From assembly GCF_000400485.1 (NCBI RefSeq), contig NZ_ASHR01000037.1, positions 1 through 64,000 of the forward strand: 64,000 nt of DNA, read 5' to 3'. Numbering within the stretch: position 1 is the stretch's first letter; each line of letters opens with the position of its first letter. The notes under the pieces are model-generated. The model was not told the DNA's origin. It ran no database searches and saw only the letters and a list, made by a program, of their open reading frames with translations. Made by a program: the position numbers and the translations under genes. This document shows, piece by piece, positions 15,700-24,328 of the stretch. This DNA is from Agrococcus pavilionensis RW1. Its GTDB lineage: Bacteria > Actinomycetota > Actinomycetes > Actinomycetales > Microbacteriaceae.

Positions 15700-16836
15700 C
15701 TAGGGCTCGAAGGCGAGGATGCGGTCGTCGCCCTCCGAGGGCCGGCCGCGGCCGTCGGTGCTGCCGGTGAGCGCCCAGACCGAGCCGTCCGGCGCGGCCG
15801 CGACGTCGCGCAACCGCCCGTGCTCGCCCTGCCAGTGCACGCTCGAGCTCGCGAGGTCGTCGAGCGGCACGCGGCGCAGCGACTGCCCGCGCAGGTTCGC
15901 GATCCAGAGCGCCTCGCCCGCGACGGCGATCCCGCTCGGGCTCGCCTCCGCCGGCGGCCACTGCTGCACGGGGTCGACGAAGCGCCGATCGCCCGCCGCG
16001 CCCTCGACGAGCGGCCAACCGTAGTTCGCTCCCGCCTCGATGACGTTGAGCTCGTCCCACGTGTCCTGGCCGAACTCGGTCGCGAGCAGCGTGCCGTCGT
16101 CGCTCCACGCGAGCCCCTGCGGGTTGCGGTGGCCGAGCGTGTAGACCGGCGAGCCCGGGGTGGGGTTGTCGGCCGGCACCGAGCCGTCGGGCTCGAGCCT
16201 GAGGATCTTCCCCGCGAGGCTCGCGGGATCCTGCGATCGCGCCGGCACGCCCGCGTCGCCCGTCGTGGCGTAGAGCATCCCGTCGGGCCCGAACGCGATG
16301 CGACCGCCGTTGTGGTTGCCGGCCGCGGGGATGCCGGCGAGCAGCTCCTCGGGCTCGCCGAGCGTCCGCTCGCCGGGGGAGCCCTCGAGCGACGCGCGCA
16401 GGATCGCGTTGCCGTCGGCCCTCGTCGCGTACCAGTAGAGGCGCCCGTCGCGCACGGCGATGCCGAGCAGCCCGCCCTCGCCGCGCGGCACGACGCCGTC
16501 GATGGCGGCGACCGCAGCGGTGCCGCCGCCCGGCAGCACCTCGACGACGCGAGCCGTGTCGCGCTCGCTCACGAGCGCGCCGCCACCGGGCAGGAGCGCG
16601 ATGGACCACGGGCTCTCGAGCTCGGTCGCGAGCGTCTCCGGTGACTCGAGCGTGCCGGTGCGCGGGGAGGGCGAGGCGGATGCGTCGGGTGAGCCGGGCG
16701 AGCCGCTCGGGGCCGGGTCGGTGCTCGCGGCGGGCCGCTCAGCGGTCGGCTCCCCGGGCCCGCACGCGGCGAGCGCGAGGACGAGCGCGAGCGCGACGGG
16801 CGGCGCGGCGACACGGCGGCGACGGCGGGGGCTCAT
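15700..16836 (-). CDS. PQQ-type glucose/sorbosone dehydrogenase lipoprotein
   Basis: The 378-residue protein is a secreted six-bladed beta-propeller of the soluble aldose sugar dehydrogenase (GSDH) family. An N-terminal arginine run and hydrophobic stretch end in the lipobox LALAAC, with Cys25 as the likely lipidated residue, then a Ser/Pro-rich linker to about residue 55. Propeller landmarks include PWSIALLPGG, GDAGVPARSQDP and HRNPQGLAW. Family members oxidise sugars with PQQ, but many homologues have lost this. ATG 16836 gives the best signal peptide; an in-frame ATG at 16884 would add 16 residues. Confidence 0.85.
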   Translation of the reverse strand: MSPRRRRRVAAPPVALALVLALAACGPGEPTAERPAASTDPAPSGSPGSPDASASPSPRTGTLESPETLATELESPWSIALLPGGGALVSERDTARVVEVLPGGGTAAVAAIDGVVPRGEGGLLGIAVRDGRLYWYATRADGNAILRASLEGSPGERTLGEPEELLAGIPAAGNHNGGRIAFGPDGMLYATTGDAGVPARSQDPASLAGKILRLEPDGSVPADNPTPGSPVYTLGHRNPQGLAWSDDGTLLATEFGQDTWDELNVIEAGANYGWPLVEGAAGDRRFVDPVQQWPPAEASPSGIAVAGEALWIANLRGQSLRRVPLDDLASSSVHWQGEHGRLRDVAAAPDGSVWALTGSTDGRGRPSEGDDRILAFEP

Positions 16837-16913
16837 GCTGCGGCTCCGGCCATGCTCGCCTCCCTCCCGGGGTGCGCTCAGCATACGCGCGGGCGGGATA
16901 TACGGTGGCGATC

Positions 16914-18899
16914 ATGAGCACGCCTGCGGCAGGCTTCGCGCTCGACGCGAGCGCCGACGTCGATGCGCGGCCGAGGCTGCCGTGGCCCGCGTGGATCGCC
17001 GCCGGGGTGCTCATCTTCCTCGCCGCGGCAGCGGGCGTGCTGTTCGCGCCCGCGGGCACGACGGTCGCCGTCTGGTGGCCGGCGGCCGGGCTCTCGGTCG
17101 CCTTCGCGCTCCTGCAGCCGCCGCGCCGCATCTGGATGGTGCTCGTGCTCGTGCTCGTCGCGACCACGGTGGCGAACCTCGCGGGCGGACGCACGATCCT
17201 GCAGGCGCTCGGCTTCGGGGCGGCCAACGCCGCCGAGGTCGCGGTCGTCGTGGCGCTGCTCGGCTGGGGGCGCGAGCACTTCCAGCTCTCATCGCTGCGC
17301 GCCGGCCTGCGGTTCGCGATCGCCATCAGCGCCGGCTCCCTCGCGGCGGGCCTCATCGCAGCGGTCTCGGTCACCGTGCTCGAGCGGGGCGCCTTCTGGC
17401 CGACGATCGTGCTCGTGGCGGCGTCGCACGCGGCGGCGGTCGCGATGATCGCGCCCTTCGCCGCGCTGCCGCCGCGCGTGCGCGTGCGCGCGAACACCGT
17501 CGAGATGCTCGCGCAGTCGCTCGTGCTCGTGCTCGTGCTCGCGCTCGTCTTCCAGCTCGACTCGAGCCTGCCGCTCTCGTTCGCGCCCTACCCGGTGCTC
17601 GCGTGGGCGGCGTTCCGCTTCCCCATCCGCGTCGTGCTCGTGCAGTCGCTCCTCGCGTCGCTCGCGATGCTCGTGCTCACGCTCGCGGGTCGTGGACCCT
17701 TCGCGTCGGCCGCCCTCGACGTCACCGAGCAGGCGGCGGTGCTCGAGGTCTACCTGCTGACGATCGCGGGCTTCGCGCTCGTCATCTCGGCCGCGCAGTA
17801 CGAGCTGCGCGCCGTCTGGCGCCGGCTCGACGCGTCGGCGCGGCTGCTGACCGGCAGCGTCGTCGAGTCGCGCCTCGGCCTCGTGCTGTGGCGCCCGGGC
17901 CGCGACGCCGCCCGGCTCGTGTGGGCGAACCCCGCGGCGAGGGCCATGCTCGACGCGGAGCTCGACGGCGACGACTGGTCGGGGCCGATCGCCTCGGCGG
18001 CGGCCGCGGCGCTGCGCTCGGGTCGCACGGCGACCGCGACGACCGCCGCCGGGCGCACGCTCACGGTCGAGGCGAACCCGATCCACGGCGGGGACGACCG
18101 CGTCGCGGTGCAGCTGCTCGACGTGACCGAGGTGCTGCGGGCGCGCCAGGTCGAGGTCGAGGCGGCGGTCGAGCGCGAGGCGGCGCGCTCGATCCGCGCG
18201 GAGCTCGAGCGGCAGCGCGACGACTTCCTCGCCACCACGAGCCACGAGCTGCGCACGCCCATCACGAGCGTCGTCGGCTACGCGGAGCTGCTCGCCGAGT
18301 CGAGCGGGCTCGGTGCCTCGGAGCGGAAGTGGGTCAGCGTCATCGAGCGGAACGCCGAGCGGCTCTCCGAGCTCGTCGAGGACCTGCTGACCCTCAGCGG
18401 CGGCGCGACCTCGACGCCGCGACCGAAGGAGCCCGAGCGCATCGACTGCCGAGCGCTGCTCGACGACGCGGCCGCGAGCCTCGCGCCGATCGCGGAGCGC
18501 AAGGCGGTCGAGGTGCTCGTCGACGCCGACGGCAGCGTCGCGCTCGGCTCCCGCAGCGACGCGGGCCGCGCGGTGTCGAATCTGCTGACGAACGCCATCA
18601 AGTTCACGCCCGCGGGCGGCACCGTGCGGCTCGCGGCCGCCCGCGACGGCGACGCGGTGCGCATCCGCGTCGCCGACACGGGGCCCGGCATGAGCGACGA
18701 CGAGCTCGCGCACGCGTTCGACCGGTTCTACCGAGCACCGGGCGCCGTGCGCGACAACGTGCCCGGCACCGGGCTCGGCCTCGCGATCGTCGCCGAGCTC
18801 GCCCGTCGCAACGGCGGCTCGATCGAGCTGCGCCGCGGCGACGAAGGCGGGCTCAGCGCCGAGCTGCGGCTACCGGCCGTGCCGACGCCGAGCGGCTGA
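16914..18899 (+). CDS. MASE1-domain sensor histidine kinase (orphan)
   Basis: The 661-residue protein has an N-terminal MASE1-type membrane sensor of about eight hydrophobic segments (20-300). A PAS-like region (about 320-410) and a short coiled linker follow, then HisKA with phospho-acceptor His444 in TTSHELRTPI, and a HATPase domain with NAIKFTP, DTGPGMS and GTGLGLAI boxes. It is a complete kinase. No response regulator lies nearby, so its partner is elsewhere. TACGGT at 16901-16906 sits seven bases before ATG 16914. The 3' end overlaps the converging transsulfuration gene by 47 bases. Confidence 0.88.
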   Translation: MSTPAAGFALDASADVDARPRLPWPAWIAAGVLIFLAAAAGVLFAPAGTTVAVWWPAAGLSVAFALLQPPRRIWMVLVLVLVATTVANLAGGRTILQALGFGAANAAEVAVVVALLGWGREHFQLSSLRAGLRFAIAISAGSLAAGLIAAVSVTVLERGAFWPTIVLVAASHAAAVAMIAPFAALPPRVRVRANTVEMLAQSLVLVLVLALVFQLDSSLPLSFAPYPVLAWAAFRFPIRVVLVQSLLASLAMLVLTLAGRGPFASAALDVTEQAAVLEVYLLTIAGFALVISAAQYELRAVWRRLDASARLLTGSVVESRLGLVLWRPGRDAARLVWANPAARAMLDAELDGDDWSGPIASAAAAALRSGRTATATTAAGRTLTVEANPIHGGDDRVAVQLLDVTEVLRARQVEVEAAVEREAARSIRAELERQRDDFLATTSHELRTPITSVVGYAELLAESSGLGASERKWVSVIERNAERLSELVEDLLTLSGGATSTPRPKEPERIDCRALLDDAAASLAPIAERKAVEVLVDADGSVALGSRSDAGRAVSNLLTNAIKFTPAGGTVRLAAARDGDAVRIRVADTGPGMSDDELAHAFDRFYRAPGAVRDNVPGTGLGLAIVAELARRNGGSIELRRGDEGGLSAELRLPAVPTPSG

Positions 18900-20073
18900 G
18901 CGCGCGCTCGAGGTCGTCGATGAGGTCGGCCGGGTCCTCGAGCCCGATCGACAGGCGCAGCACCCCGGCGTGCGGCTTCGCCTCCGCGGCGACCGGTCGG
19001 TGCGTGAGCGACGCGGGGTGCTGGATGAGGGAGTCGACGCTGCCGAGCGAGACCGCGTGCGTGAACAGCACGACCGACTCCGCGAGCGCGGCGGCGCGCT
19101 CGGACGAGCCGACGTCGACCGCGATCATCGAGCCCGGCCCCGCCATCTGCCGGCCCGGGCCCACGAGGCCGGCCGGGTCGCATCCGTCGAGCCCCGGGTA
19201 GCGCACCTCGAGCACGCCGTCCATCGCCTCGAGGGCGCGCGCGACGACCTCGGCGCCCGCCTGCTGGGCGCGCACGCGCAGCGGCAGCGTCTGGAGCCCG
19301 CGGTGCATGAGGTACGCGGCGAGCGGATGCGCGAGGGCGCCCGTGATGGCGCGGACGGGCCGGAGGGCCTGGGCCCACTCGGCGTCGCACGCGACGACGC
19401 CCCCGACGACGTCGCCGTGGCCGCCGATGTACTTCGTCGCCGAGTGCAGCGAGAGGGCGGCGCCGTGTGCGAGCGGGCGCTGCAGCACGGGCGTCGCGAA
19501 GGTGTTGTCGACGAGCACGGGCGCGGCGCCCGCGGCGGCGACGAGTGCCGAGAGGTCGACGAGCTCGAGCGTCGGGTTCGCGGGCGTCTCGACGATCACG
19601 AGGCCCGTGTCGGGGCGGCACGCGCGCTCGACGGCCTCGACCGAGTCGACGAAGGTCGTCTCGGTGCCGAGCAGTCCCGTCGCGAGCAGGTGGTCGGTGC
19701 CGCCGTAGAGGGGGCGGAGCGCCACGACGTGGCTGCCGCGCCGCTCGCGCGCGGCCATGAGCACGGCGGTCACCGCCGCCATGCCGGAGGCGAAGGCGAC
19801 GGCGCGCTCGGCGCCCTCGAGCTGCGCGAGCGCCTCCTCGAAGCGAGCGACCGTCGGGTTCCAGAGCCGCTGGTAGACGGCCGAGCCGTCGCCGACGTCG
19901 CCGCCGGTCGCGAGCCGCTCGTAGGCGTCGCCGCCCGTGAGGACGTCGGGGAGCGGGTTGGTCGAGGAGAGGTCGATGGGGATCGCGTGCACGCCGAGCG
20001 ACCGCAGATCGTCGCGGCCGGCATGCACCGCGAGCGAATCGGGTCGGAGGCGAGCGTCATTGCTCGTCGTCAT
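18853..20073 (-). CDS. trans-sulfuration PLP enzyme (cystathionine gamma-synthase/lyase family)
   Basis: The 406-residue protein is a Cys/Met-metabolism PLP enzyme. The cofactor lysine is Lys214 in HSATKYIGGHGD, and the Tyr-rich N-terminal region (VYQRLWNPT) and VDNTFATP segment are present. The family includes cystathionine gamma-synthase, cystathionine gamma-lyase and methionine gamma-lyase, and I cannot separate these by eye. ATG 20073 gives a normal N-terminus; ATG 20085 adds four residues. Its last 47 bases are antisense to the kinase gene, so the two messages overlap tail to tail. Confidence 0.87.
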   Translation of the reverse strand: MTTSNDARLRPDSLAVHAGRDDLRSLGVHAIPIDLSSTNPLPDVLTGGDAYERLATGGDVGDGSAVYQRLWNPTVARFEEALAQLEGAERAVAFASGMAAVTAVLMAARERRGSHVVALRPLYGGTDHLLATGLLGTETTFVDSVEAVERACRPDTGLVIVETPANPTLELVDLSALVAAAGAAPVLVDNTFATPVLQRPLAHGAALSLHSATKYIGGHGDVVGGVVACDAEWAQALRPVRAITGALAHPLAAYLMHRGLQTLPLRVRAQQAGAEVVARALEAMDGVLEVRYPGLDGCDPAGLVGPGRQMAGPGSMIAVDVGSSERAAALAESVVLFTHAVSLGSVDSLIQHPASLTHRPVAAEAKPHAGVLRLSIGLEDPADLIDDLERALSRSASARPVAAARR

Positions 20074-20164
20074 GCATCCGATCATGCCTCAAGTGTCGAG
20101 TGATGGATGCCTCCCGCGCGGCCGGGCGGGCGGCGCGCGCTCGCCGATGGCAGGATCGAGAGCC

Positions 20165-22135
20165 GTGACCCTGCTCGCCCAGCCCCTCCGCATCGGCGCC
20201 TTCGACGCTCCCAACCGCATCATGCAGGCTGCGCACTCGAAGCAGTACTCCGACCGAGTGGAGTCGGATCGCGAGACGGCCTACTTCGTGCGCCGCGCGC
20301 GCGGCGGCTGCGGGCTCTTCGTCGCCGGCAACCACCTCGTGCACCCGAGCGCGTCGACGCGCGGGTTCCAGGACGCCTGGCGGCCGGAGGCGGTCGACGC
20401 GAACCGCCGCATGACCGACGCGATCCACGAGGCGGGCGCTCGCGTGCTCGTGCAGCTCAACCACCACGGCGCGCAGGCCTCGCCCGAGGGGCCGGCGGGG
20501 CCGCGCGCGGTGCTCGCGCCGAGCCGCATCCTCTCGCCCTCGACGGGCGTCGCGACCGCGGCGGCGAGCCGGCGCGACATCGCGGCGCTCGTGGAGGCGT
20601 GGGCCGACTCGGCCGAGCGCGCGCGGCTCGGCGGCTTCGACGGCGTCGAGGTGCACATGGCGCACGGCTACCTCCTGCACCAGTTCCTCACGCCGCTCAC
20701 GAATCGCCGCACCGACGCCTACGGCGGCGACCTCGAGGGCCGCTCGCGCTTCCCGCGCGAGGTGCTGCGCGCCGTGCGGGCGCGCGTCGGCGACGACTTC
20801 ACCGTCGGCATCCGCATCGTGCTCGACGAGCACCACGAGGGCGGGCTCGACGCCGCGGCGATGCGCGAGGTCGTCGCCGCGCTCCGCGCTGAGGCGCGGA
20901 TCGACTTCCTCGACACCGCGGCCGGGAGCTACCACGACGTCCACTGGGTCTTCCCGTCGTCGGCGATGCCCGTCGCGTGGCTCCGCGACGACGTCGCGGC
21001 GCTCAAGGCCGCGAACCCCGACATCCCGGTCTTCGGCGTCGGGGCGGCGCTGCGCGTCGAGGAGGCGGAGGAGGTGCTCGCGAGCGGCATCGCCGACATG
21101 GTCGCGCTCACGCGCGGCCAGCTCGCCGACCCCGATCTCGCCCGGAAGCTCCTGACGGGGGCGACCGAGGGCATCCGGCACTGCATCCGCTTGAACCAGG
21201 GCTGCCTCGGGCGCGGCAGCCAGGGGCTGCCGGTCTCGTGCACGGTCAACCCCGAGGCCGGGCGCGAGCTCGAGCCGGCGCCCGCGGCGGCCGCGACGCC
21301 GAGGCGATGGGCGGTCGTCGGCGGCGGCCCCGCGGGCCTCCGCGCCGCGCTCGACCTCGCCCGGCTCGGGCACGCCGTCACGCTGCTCGAGCGCGAGCAC
21401 GAGCTCGGCGGCCAGCTGCGGCGCGCCGCTCGCGTGCCCGGCCGCTCCTCCGTCGCGCTGCTCGTCGCCGACCTCGAGCGCGACGCGCGCGCGGCGGGCG
21501 TCGAGCTGCGGCTCGGCACGCCGGCCACGGCGGCGGTGCTCCGTGCCCTCGGTGCCGACGCGGTCGTGCTCGCGACCGGCGCGGCGCCGCCCGCGCGCAC
21601 CGCGCTCGCCGTCGAGGAGGGCTTCGAGGGGGAGCGGCCCGCGACGATCGACGCGTGGCGCGCGATGGACGATCCCGCCGCGCTCGGCGAGCGCGTGCTC
21701 GTCGTCGACGACGACGGCACGGCGCGCGCGTCGGGCGTGCTGCTCGCGCTCGCGGCGAGCGGCGCGGCGATCGAGGTCGTGACGCCGTTCGAGCGGCTGC
21801 TGCCGCACGTCGGCACCGGCTACGAGCGGCAGCTCGTGCTGCGCTCGCTCGCCGCCGGCGGCGTCGTGCGGCGCACCGCGGCGCGCGTGCGCCTCGATGG
21901 CGGCCGGGCGTGGGCGGTCGACGTGCTCACGGGCGAGGCGACGCGGCTCGCCGACCCGACGGCGATCGTCGCGCTCACGCCGCCGGAGGCCCTCGGCCTC
22001 GATGGGCACGACGCCGAGGGGCTCGAGGCCGCGCTCGGCGTGCCCGTGCTCGCGATCGGCGACGCGCGGGCACCGCGCGGCATCGACGCCGCGATCGCCG
22101 AGGCCTGGCAGCTCGCGCGCGACGCCGCGGCCTGA
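20165..22135 (+). CDS. Old Yellow Enzyme-FAD oxidoreductase (2,4-dienoyl-CoA reductase type)
   Basis: The 656-residue protein joins an FMN-binding TIM barrel (1-340, with HMAHGYLLHQF and NRRTDAYGG) to a Rossmann FAD/NADH domain (about 380-656, beginning WAVVGGGPAGLRAA). This is the layout of 2,4-dienoyl-CoA reductase and trimethylamine dehydrogenase. The Fe-S motif between the domains reads CIRLNQGC...SC, so one of the four usual cysteines is Leu. GTG 20165 matches the family N-terminus; in-frame ATG 20147 is an alternative. The substrate is unknown. Confidence 0.87.
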   Translation: MTLLAQPLRIGAFDAPNRIMQAAHSKQYSDRVESDRETAYFVRRARGGCGLFVAGNHLVHPSASTRGFQDAWRPEAVDANRRMTDAIHEAGARVLVQLNHHGAQASPEGPAGPRAVLAPSRILSPSTGVATAAASRRDIAALVEAWADSAERARLGGFDGVEVHMAHGYLLHQFLTPLTNRRTDAYGGDLEGRSRFPREVLRAVRARVGDDFTVGIRIVLDEHHEGGLDAAAMREVVAALRAEARIDFLDTAAGSYHDVHWVFPSSAMPVAWLRDDVAALKAANPDIPVFGVGAALRVEEAEEVLASGIADMVALTRGQLADPDLARKLLTGATEGIRHCIRLNQGCLGRGSQGLPVSCTVNPEAGRELEPAPAAAATPRRWAVVGGGPAGLRAALDLARLGHAVTLLEREHELGGQLRRAARVPGRSSVALLVADLERDARAAGVELRLGTPATAAVLRALGADAVVLATGAAPPARTALAVEEGFEGERPATIDAWRAMDDPAALGERVLVVDDDGTARASGVLLALAASGAAIEVVTPFERLLPHVGTGYERQLVLRSLAAGGVVRRTAARVRLDGGRAWAVDVLTGEATRLADPTAIVALTPPEALGLDGHDAEGLEAALGVPVLAIGDARAPRGIDAAIAEAWQLARDAAA

Positions 22136-22209
22136 CGGACCCTGGCGCCCGCCGCCCGCCTGCGGCATGCTGACTCCACGCGGCCGCGCGGCCGCAGTGA
22201 GGAGCCGAG

Positions 22210-22800
22210 ATGGCAACCCTGCTCAACCCCTACCTCGCGTTCGGGCGCGAGGCTCGCGAGGCGATGAACTTCTACCACGGCGTGTTCGGCGGCGACCTCG
22301 TCGTCAGCACGTTCGGCGAGAGCGGCATGGCCGACGACCCGGGCGACGCCGACCTCGTCATGCACGCCCAGCTCACGACCGCCGACGGCCACACGATCAT
22401 GGCGAGCGACACCCCGCGCGGCATGGAGCAGCCGACCGGGCGCCAGCAGGTCTCGCTCTCGGGCGACGACGACGCGACCCTCTCGCGCTACTGGGAGAGC
22501 CTCAGCGACGGCGCCACGGTGCTCGAGCCGCTCGTCGCGGCGCCGTGGGGCGACAGGTTCGGCATGCTCGTCGACCGCTGGGGCGTGCTCTGGATGGTCA
22601 ACATCGCGCCCGGCGCGGGCCGAGGGGCGGATGTGTCGTCGGCGATCGACGACGACGGCGTCGCGACCGCGGGCGGGCACCAGGACACCGCCGAGCAGTG
22701 GCACTCGGAGGGCGCGACGCCCGAGCCGAGCTCCGGGCACGAGAACACCGCCGATCAGTGGCCGGCGGACGAGCAGCGGGATCCCGGCGCGCAGCGCTGA
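22210..22800 (+). CDS. VOC-fold (PhnB-like) protein with repeated C-terminal tail
   Basis: The 196-residue protein has a glyoxalase/VOC domain of the PhnB (3-demethylubiquinone methyltransferase-like) type in residues 1-140, with FGREAREAMNFYHGVFGG, LMVDRWG-like and WMVNIAPG landmarks. This domain usually makes up the whole protein. Here a disordered tail of about 55 residues follows. It contains two copies of a GH-[QE]-[DN]-TA-[ED]-QW motif, at about 156-164 and 178-186. Function is unknown. AGGAG precedes ATG 22210, and a strong hairpin follows the stop. Confidence 0.82.
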   Translation: MATLLNPYLAFGREAREAMNFYHGVFGGDLVVSTFGESGMADDPGDADLVMHAQLTTADGHTIMASDTPRGMEQPTGRQQVSLSGDDDATLSRYWESLSDGATVLEPLVAAPWGDRFGMLVDRWGVLWMVNIAPGAGRGADVSSAIDDDGVATAGGHQDTAEQWHSEGATPEPSSGHENTADQWPADEQRDPGAQR

Positions 22801-22803
22801 ACC

Positions 22804-22841
22804 GCGAGCGCCGGCGCCGGGATCCGGTCGCCGGCGCTCGC
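22804..22841. terminator. bidirectional hairpin terminator
   Basis: A 13-base stem (GCGAGCGCCGGCG at 22804-22816 with 22829-22841) encloses a loop that can itself pair CCGG with CCGG. It lies between two genes that converge and can serve both. Confidence 0.65.
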
Positions 22842-22859
22842 GCTCGCGATGGGCGACCG

Positions 22860-22988
22860 CTAGGCGGGGCCGCCCGAGACGGTGTCCTCCTCCGTCTCCG
22901 GGTTGTGGTGGTCGGGCTCGGGGCGCTCGGCGCCCTCGCGCGGCTCCTCCACCTCGTCGGGCTGCTGGCCATGCTGCTGCTCGGTCAC
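22860..22988 (-). CDS. small acidic hypothetical protein (42 residues)
   Basis: A short ORF reads from GTG 22988 to TAG 22860. AGGAGG at 22993-22998 lies four bases before the start, the best ribosome binding site in this neighbourhood, and a TAGGAC -10 candidate lies further upstream. The product begins MTEQQHGQQPDEVEEP, is rich in Glu, Asp and His, and has the segment PEPDHHNPE and the ending TVSGGPA. No domain, cysteine or membrane helix is present; it looks intrinsically disordered. It is flanked by a bidirectional terminator and by the thiolase promoter. I do not recognise a family. Confidence 0.65.
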   Translation of the reverse strand: MTEQQHGQQPDEVEEPREGAERPEPDHHNPETEEDTVSGGPA

Positions 22989-23098
22989 GATGCCTCCTGT
23001 CGTCGTGTCCCCGTCCTACCGCGCCGACCTGAGAGCCGCGCGCCCGCGCCCGCGCCCGCGTATCCTGGTCGTACCCCGACCTGCGAAGGAGCAGCACC

Positions 23099-24277
23099 AT
23101 GCCCGAGACGATCATCGCCGGATACGCGCGCACGCCGTTCGCCAAGTTCCTCGGCCAGCTCGCCCAGTCGAAGTCGACCGAGCTCGGTGCTCACGCCGCC
23201 CGCCACGCGCTCGAGCGCGCCGGGGTCGCCCCGGGCGAGGTCGACGCGGTCGTCGTGGGCCAGGTGCTGCAGGCGACGGTCGGCCAGAACCCGCCGCGCC
23301 AGACCGCCGTCGCCGCCGGCGTGCCGATGTCGGTGCCCGCGCTCGGCATCAGCGCCGTGTGCCTTTCGGGTGCCGAGGCGATCGTGACGGGCCACCGCAT
23401 GATCCAGCTCGGCGAGGCCGACGTCGTGCTCGCCGTCGGCCAGGAGTCGATGTCGCTCGCGCCCCACGCGGCGCCCATGCGCGCCGGGGCGAAGTTCGGC
23501 GACACGAGCCTCATCGACACGATGCAGTTCGACGGGCTCACGGATGCGTTCGACCGCGTCGCGATGGGAGCGTCGACCGACGAGCACAACGGCCGCTTCG
23601 AGATCACGCGCGAGCAGCAGGACGAGTTCGCGGCGGCTTCGCACGCGCGCCTCGCGCGAGCGCAGGCCGACGGCACGCTCGACGGCGAGATCGTGCCGTT
23701 CGAGGCGAAGGCCGGCCGGAAGACCGTCACGGTCTCGGCCGACGACGGCCTGCGCGCCGACACGACGGTCGAGTCGCTCGCGTCGCTCCGCCCCGCCTTC
23801 ACGCCCGACGGCACGGTCACCGCCGGCAACGCATCCCAGATCACCGACGGCGCGGCCGCGGTCGTGCTCGTCTCGGACGCGTACGCGAAGCAGCAGGGCC
23901 TCACGGGCCTCGCGCGCATCGTCTCGACCGGCTTCGTCGCCGGCCCCGACGTCTCGCTGCACTCGCAGCCCGCCGACGCGATCGAGCAGGCGCTCGAGCG
24001 CGCGGGCCGCGCGACGACCGACCTGCAGGCGGTCGAGATCAACGAGGCGTTCGCCGCGGTCGGCGTCGCCTCGACGCGCCAGCTCGGCGTCGACCCGGAG
24101 ATCGTGAACGCGAACGGCGGCGCGATCGCGCTCGGGCACCCGATCGGCGCGTCGGGCGCGCGCATCGTCGGCCACCTCGCGCGCCGGCTGCAGCAGCTCG
24201 GCACCGGCTCGCTCGGCGCGGCCGGCATCTGCGGCGGCGGCGGCCAGGGCACGGGCCTCGTGCTCGAGGCGATCTAG
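23099..24277 (+). CDS. acetyl-CoA acetyltransferase (thiolase)
   Basis: The 392-residue protein is a thiolase of the biosynthetic acetoacetyl-CoA type. It condenses two acetyl-CoA or cleaves acetoacetyl-CoA. Catalytic residues are all visible: Cys88 in AVCLSG, His347 in GHPIGASG and Cys378 in CGGGGQG. Length is typical. GAAGGAG lies before ATG 23099 and TATCCT at about 23060 is a -10 candidate. No other beta-oxidation or polyhydroxyalkanoate gene adjoins, so the pathway is not fixed by context. Confidence 0.94.
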   Translation: MPETIIAGYARTPFAKFLGQLAQSKSTELGAHAARHALERAGVAPGEVDAVVVGQVLQATVGQNPPRQTAVAAGVPMSVPALGISAVCLSGAEAIVTGHRMIQLGEADVVLAVGQESMSLAPHAAPMRAGAKFGDTSLIDTMQFDGLTDAFDRVAMGASTDEHNGRFEITREQQDEFAAASHARLARAQADGTLDGEIVPFEAKAGRKTVTVSADDGLRADTTVESLASLRPAFTPDGTVTAGNASQITDGAAAVVLVSDAYAKQQGLTGLARIVSTGFVAGPDVSLHSQPADAIEQALERAGRATTDLQAVEINEAFAAVGVASTRQLGVDPEIVNANGGAIALGHPIGASGARIVGHLARRLQQLGTGSLGAAGICGGGGQGTGLVLEAI

Positions 24278-24328
24278 CGGCACCCGCCGGAAGGGCGCGG
24301 CCGAGGACGCAGCGCGTAGGCTGGATCG

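Noticed and set aside
21180-21240. Frameshift in the Old Yellow Enzyme gene
   Set aside because: The reading frame stays intact on both sides and the remaining three cysteines are in register, so a single residue change fits better than a frameshift.
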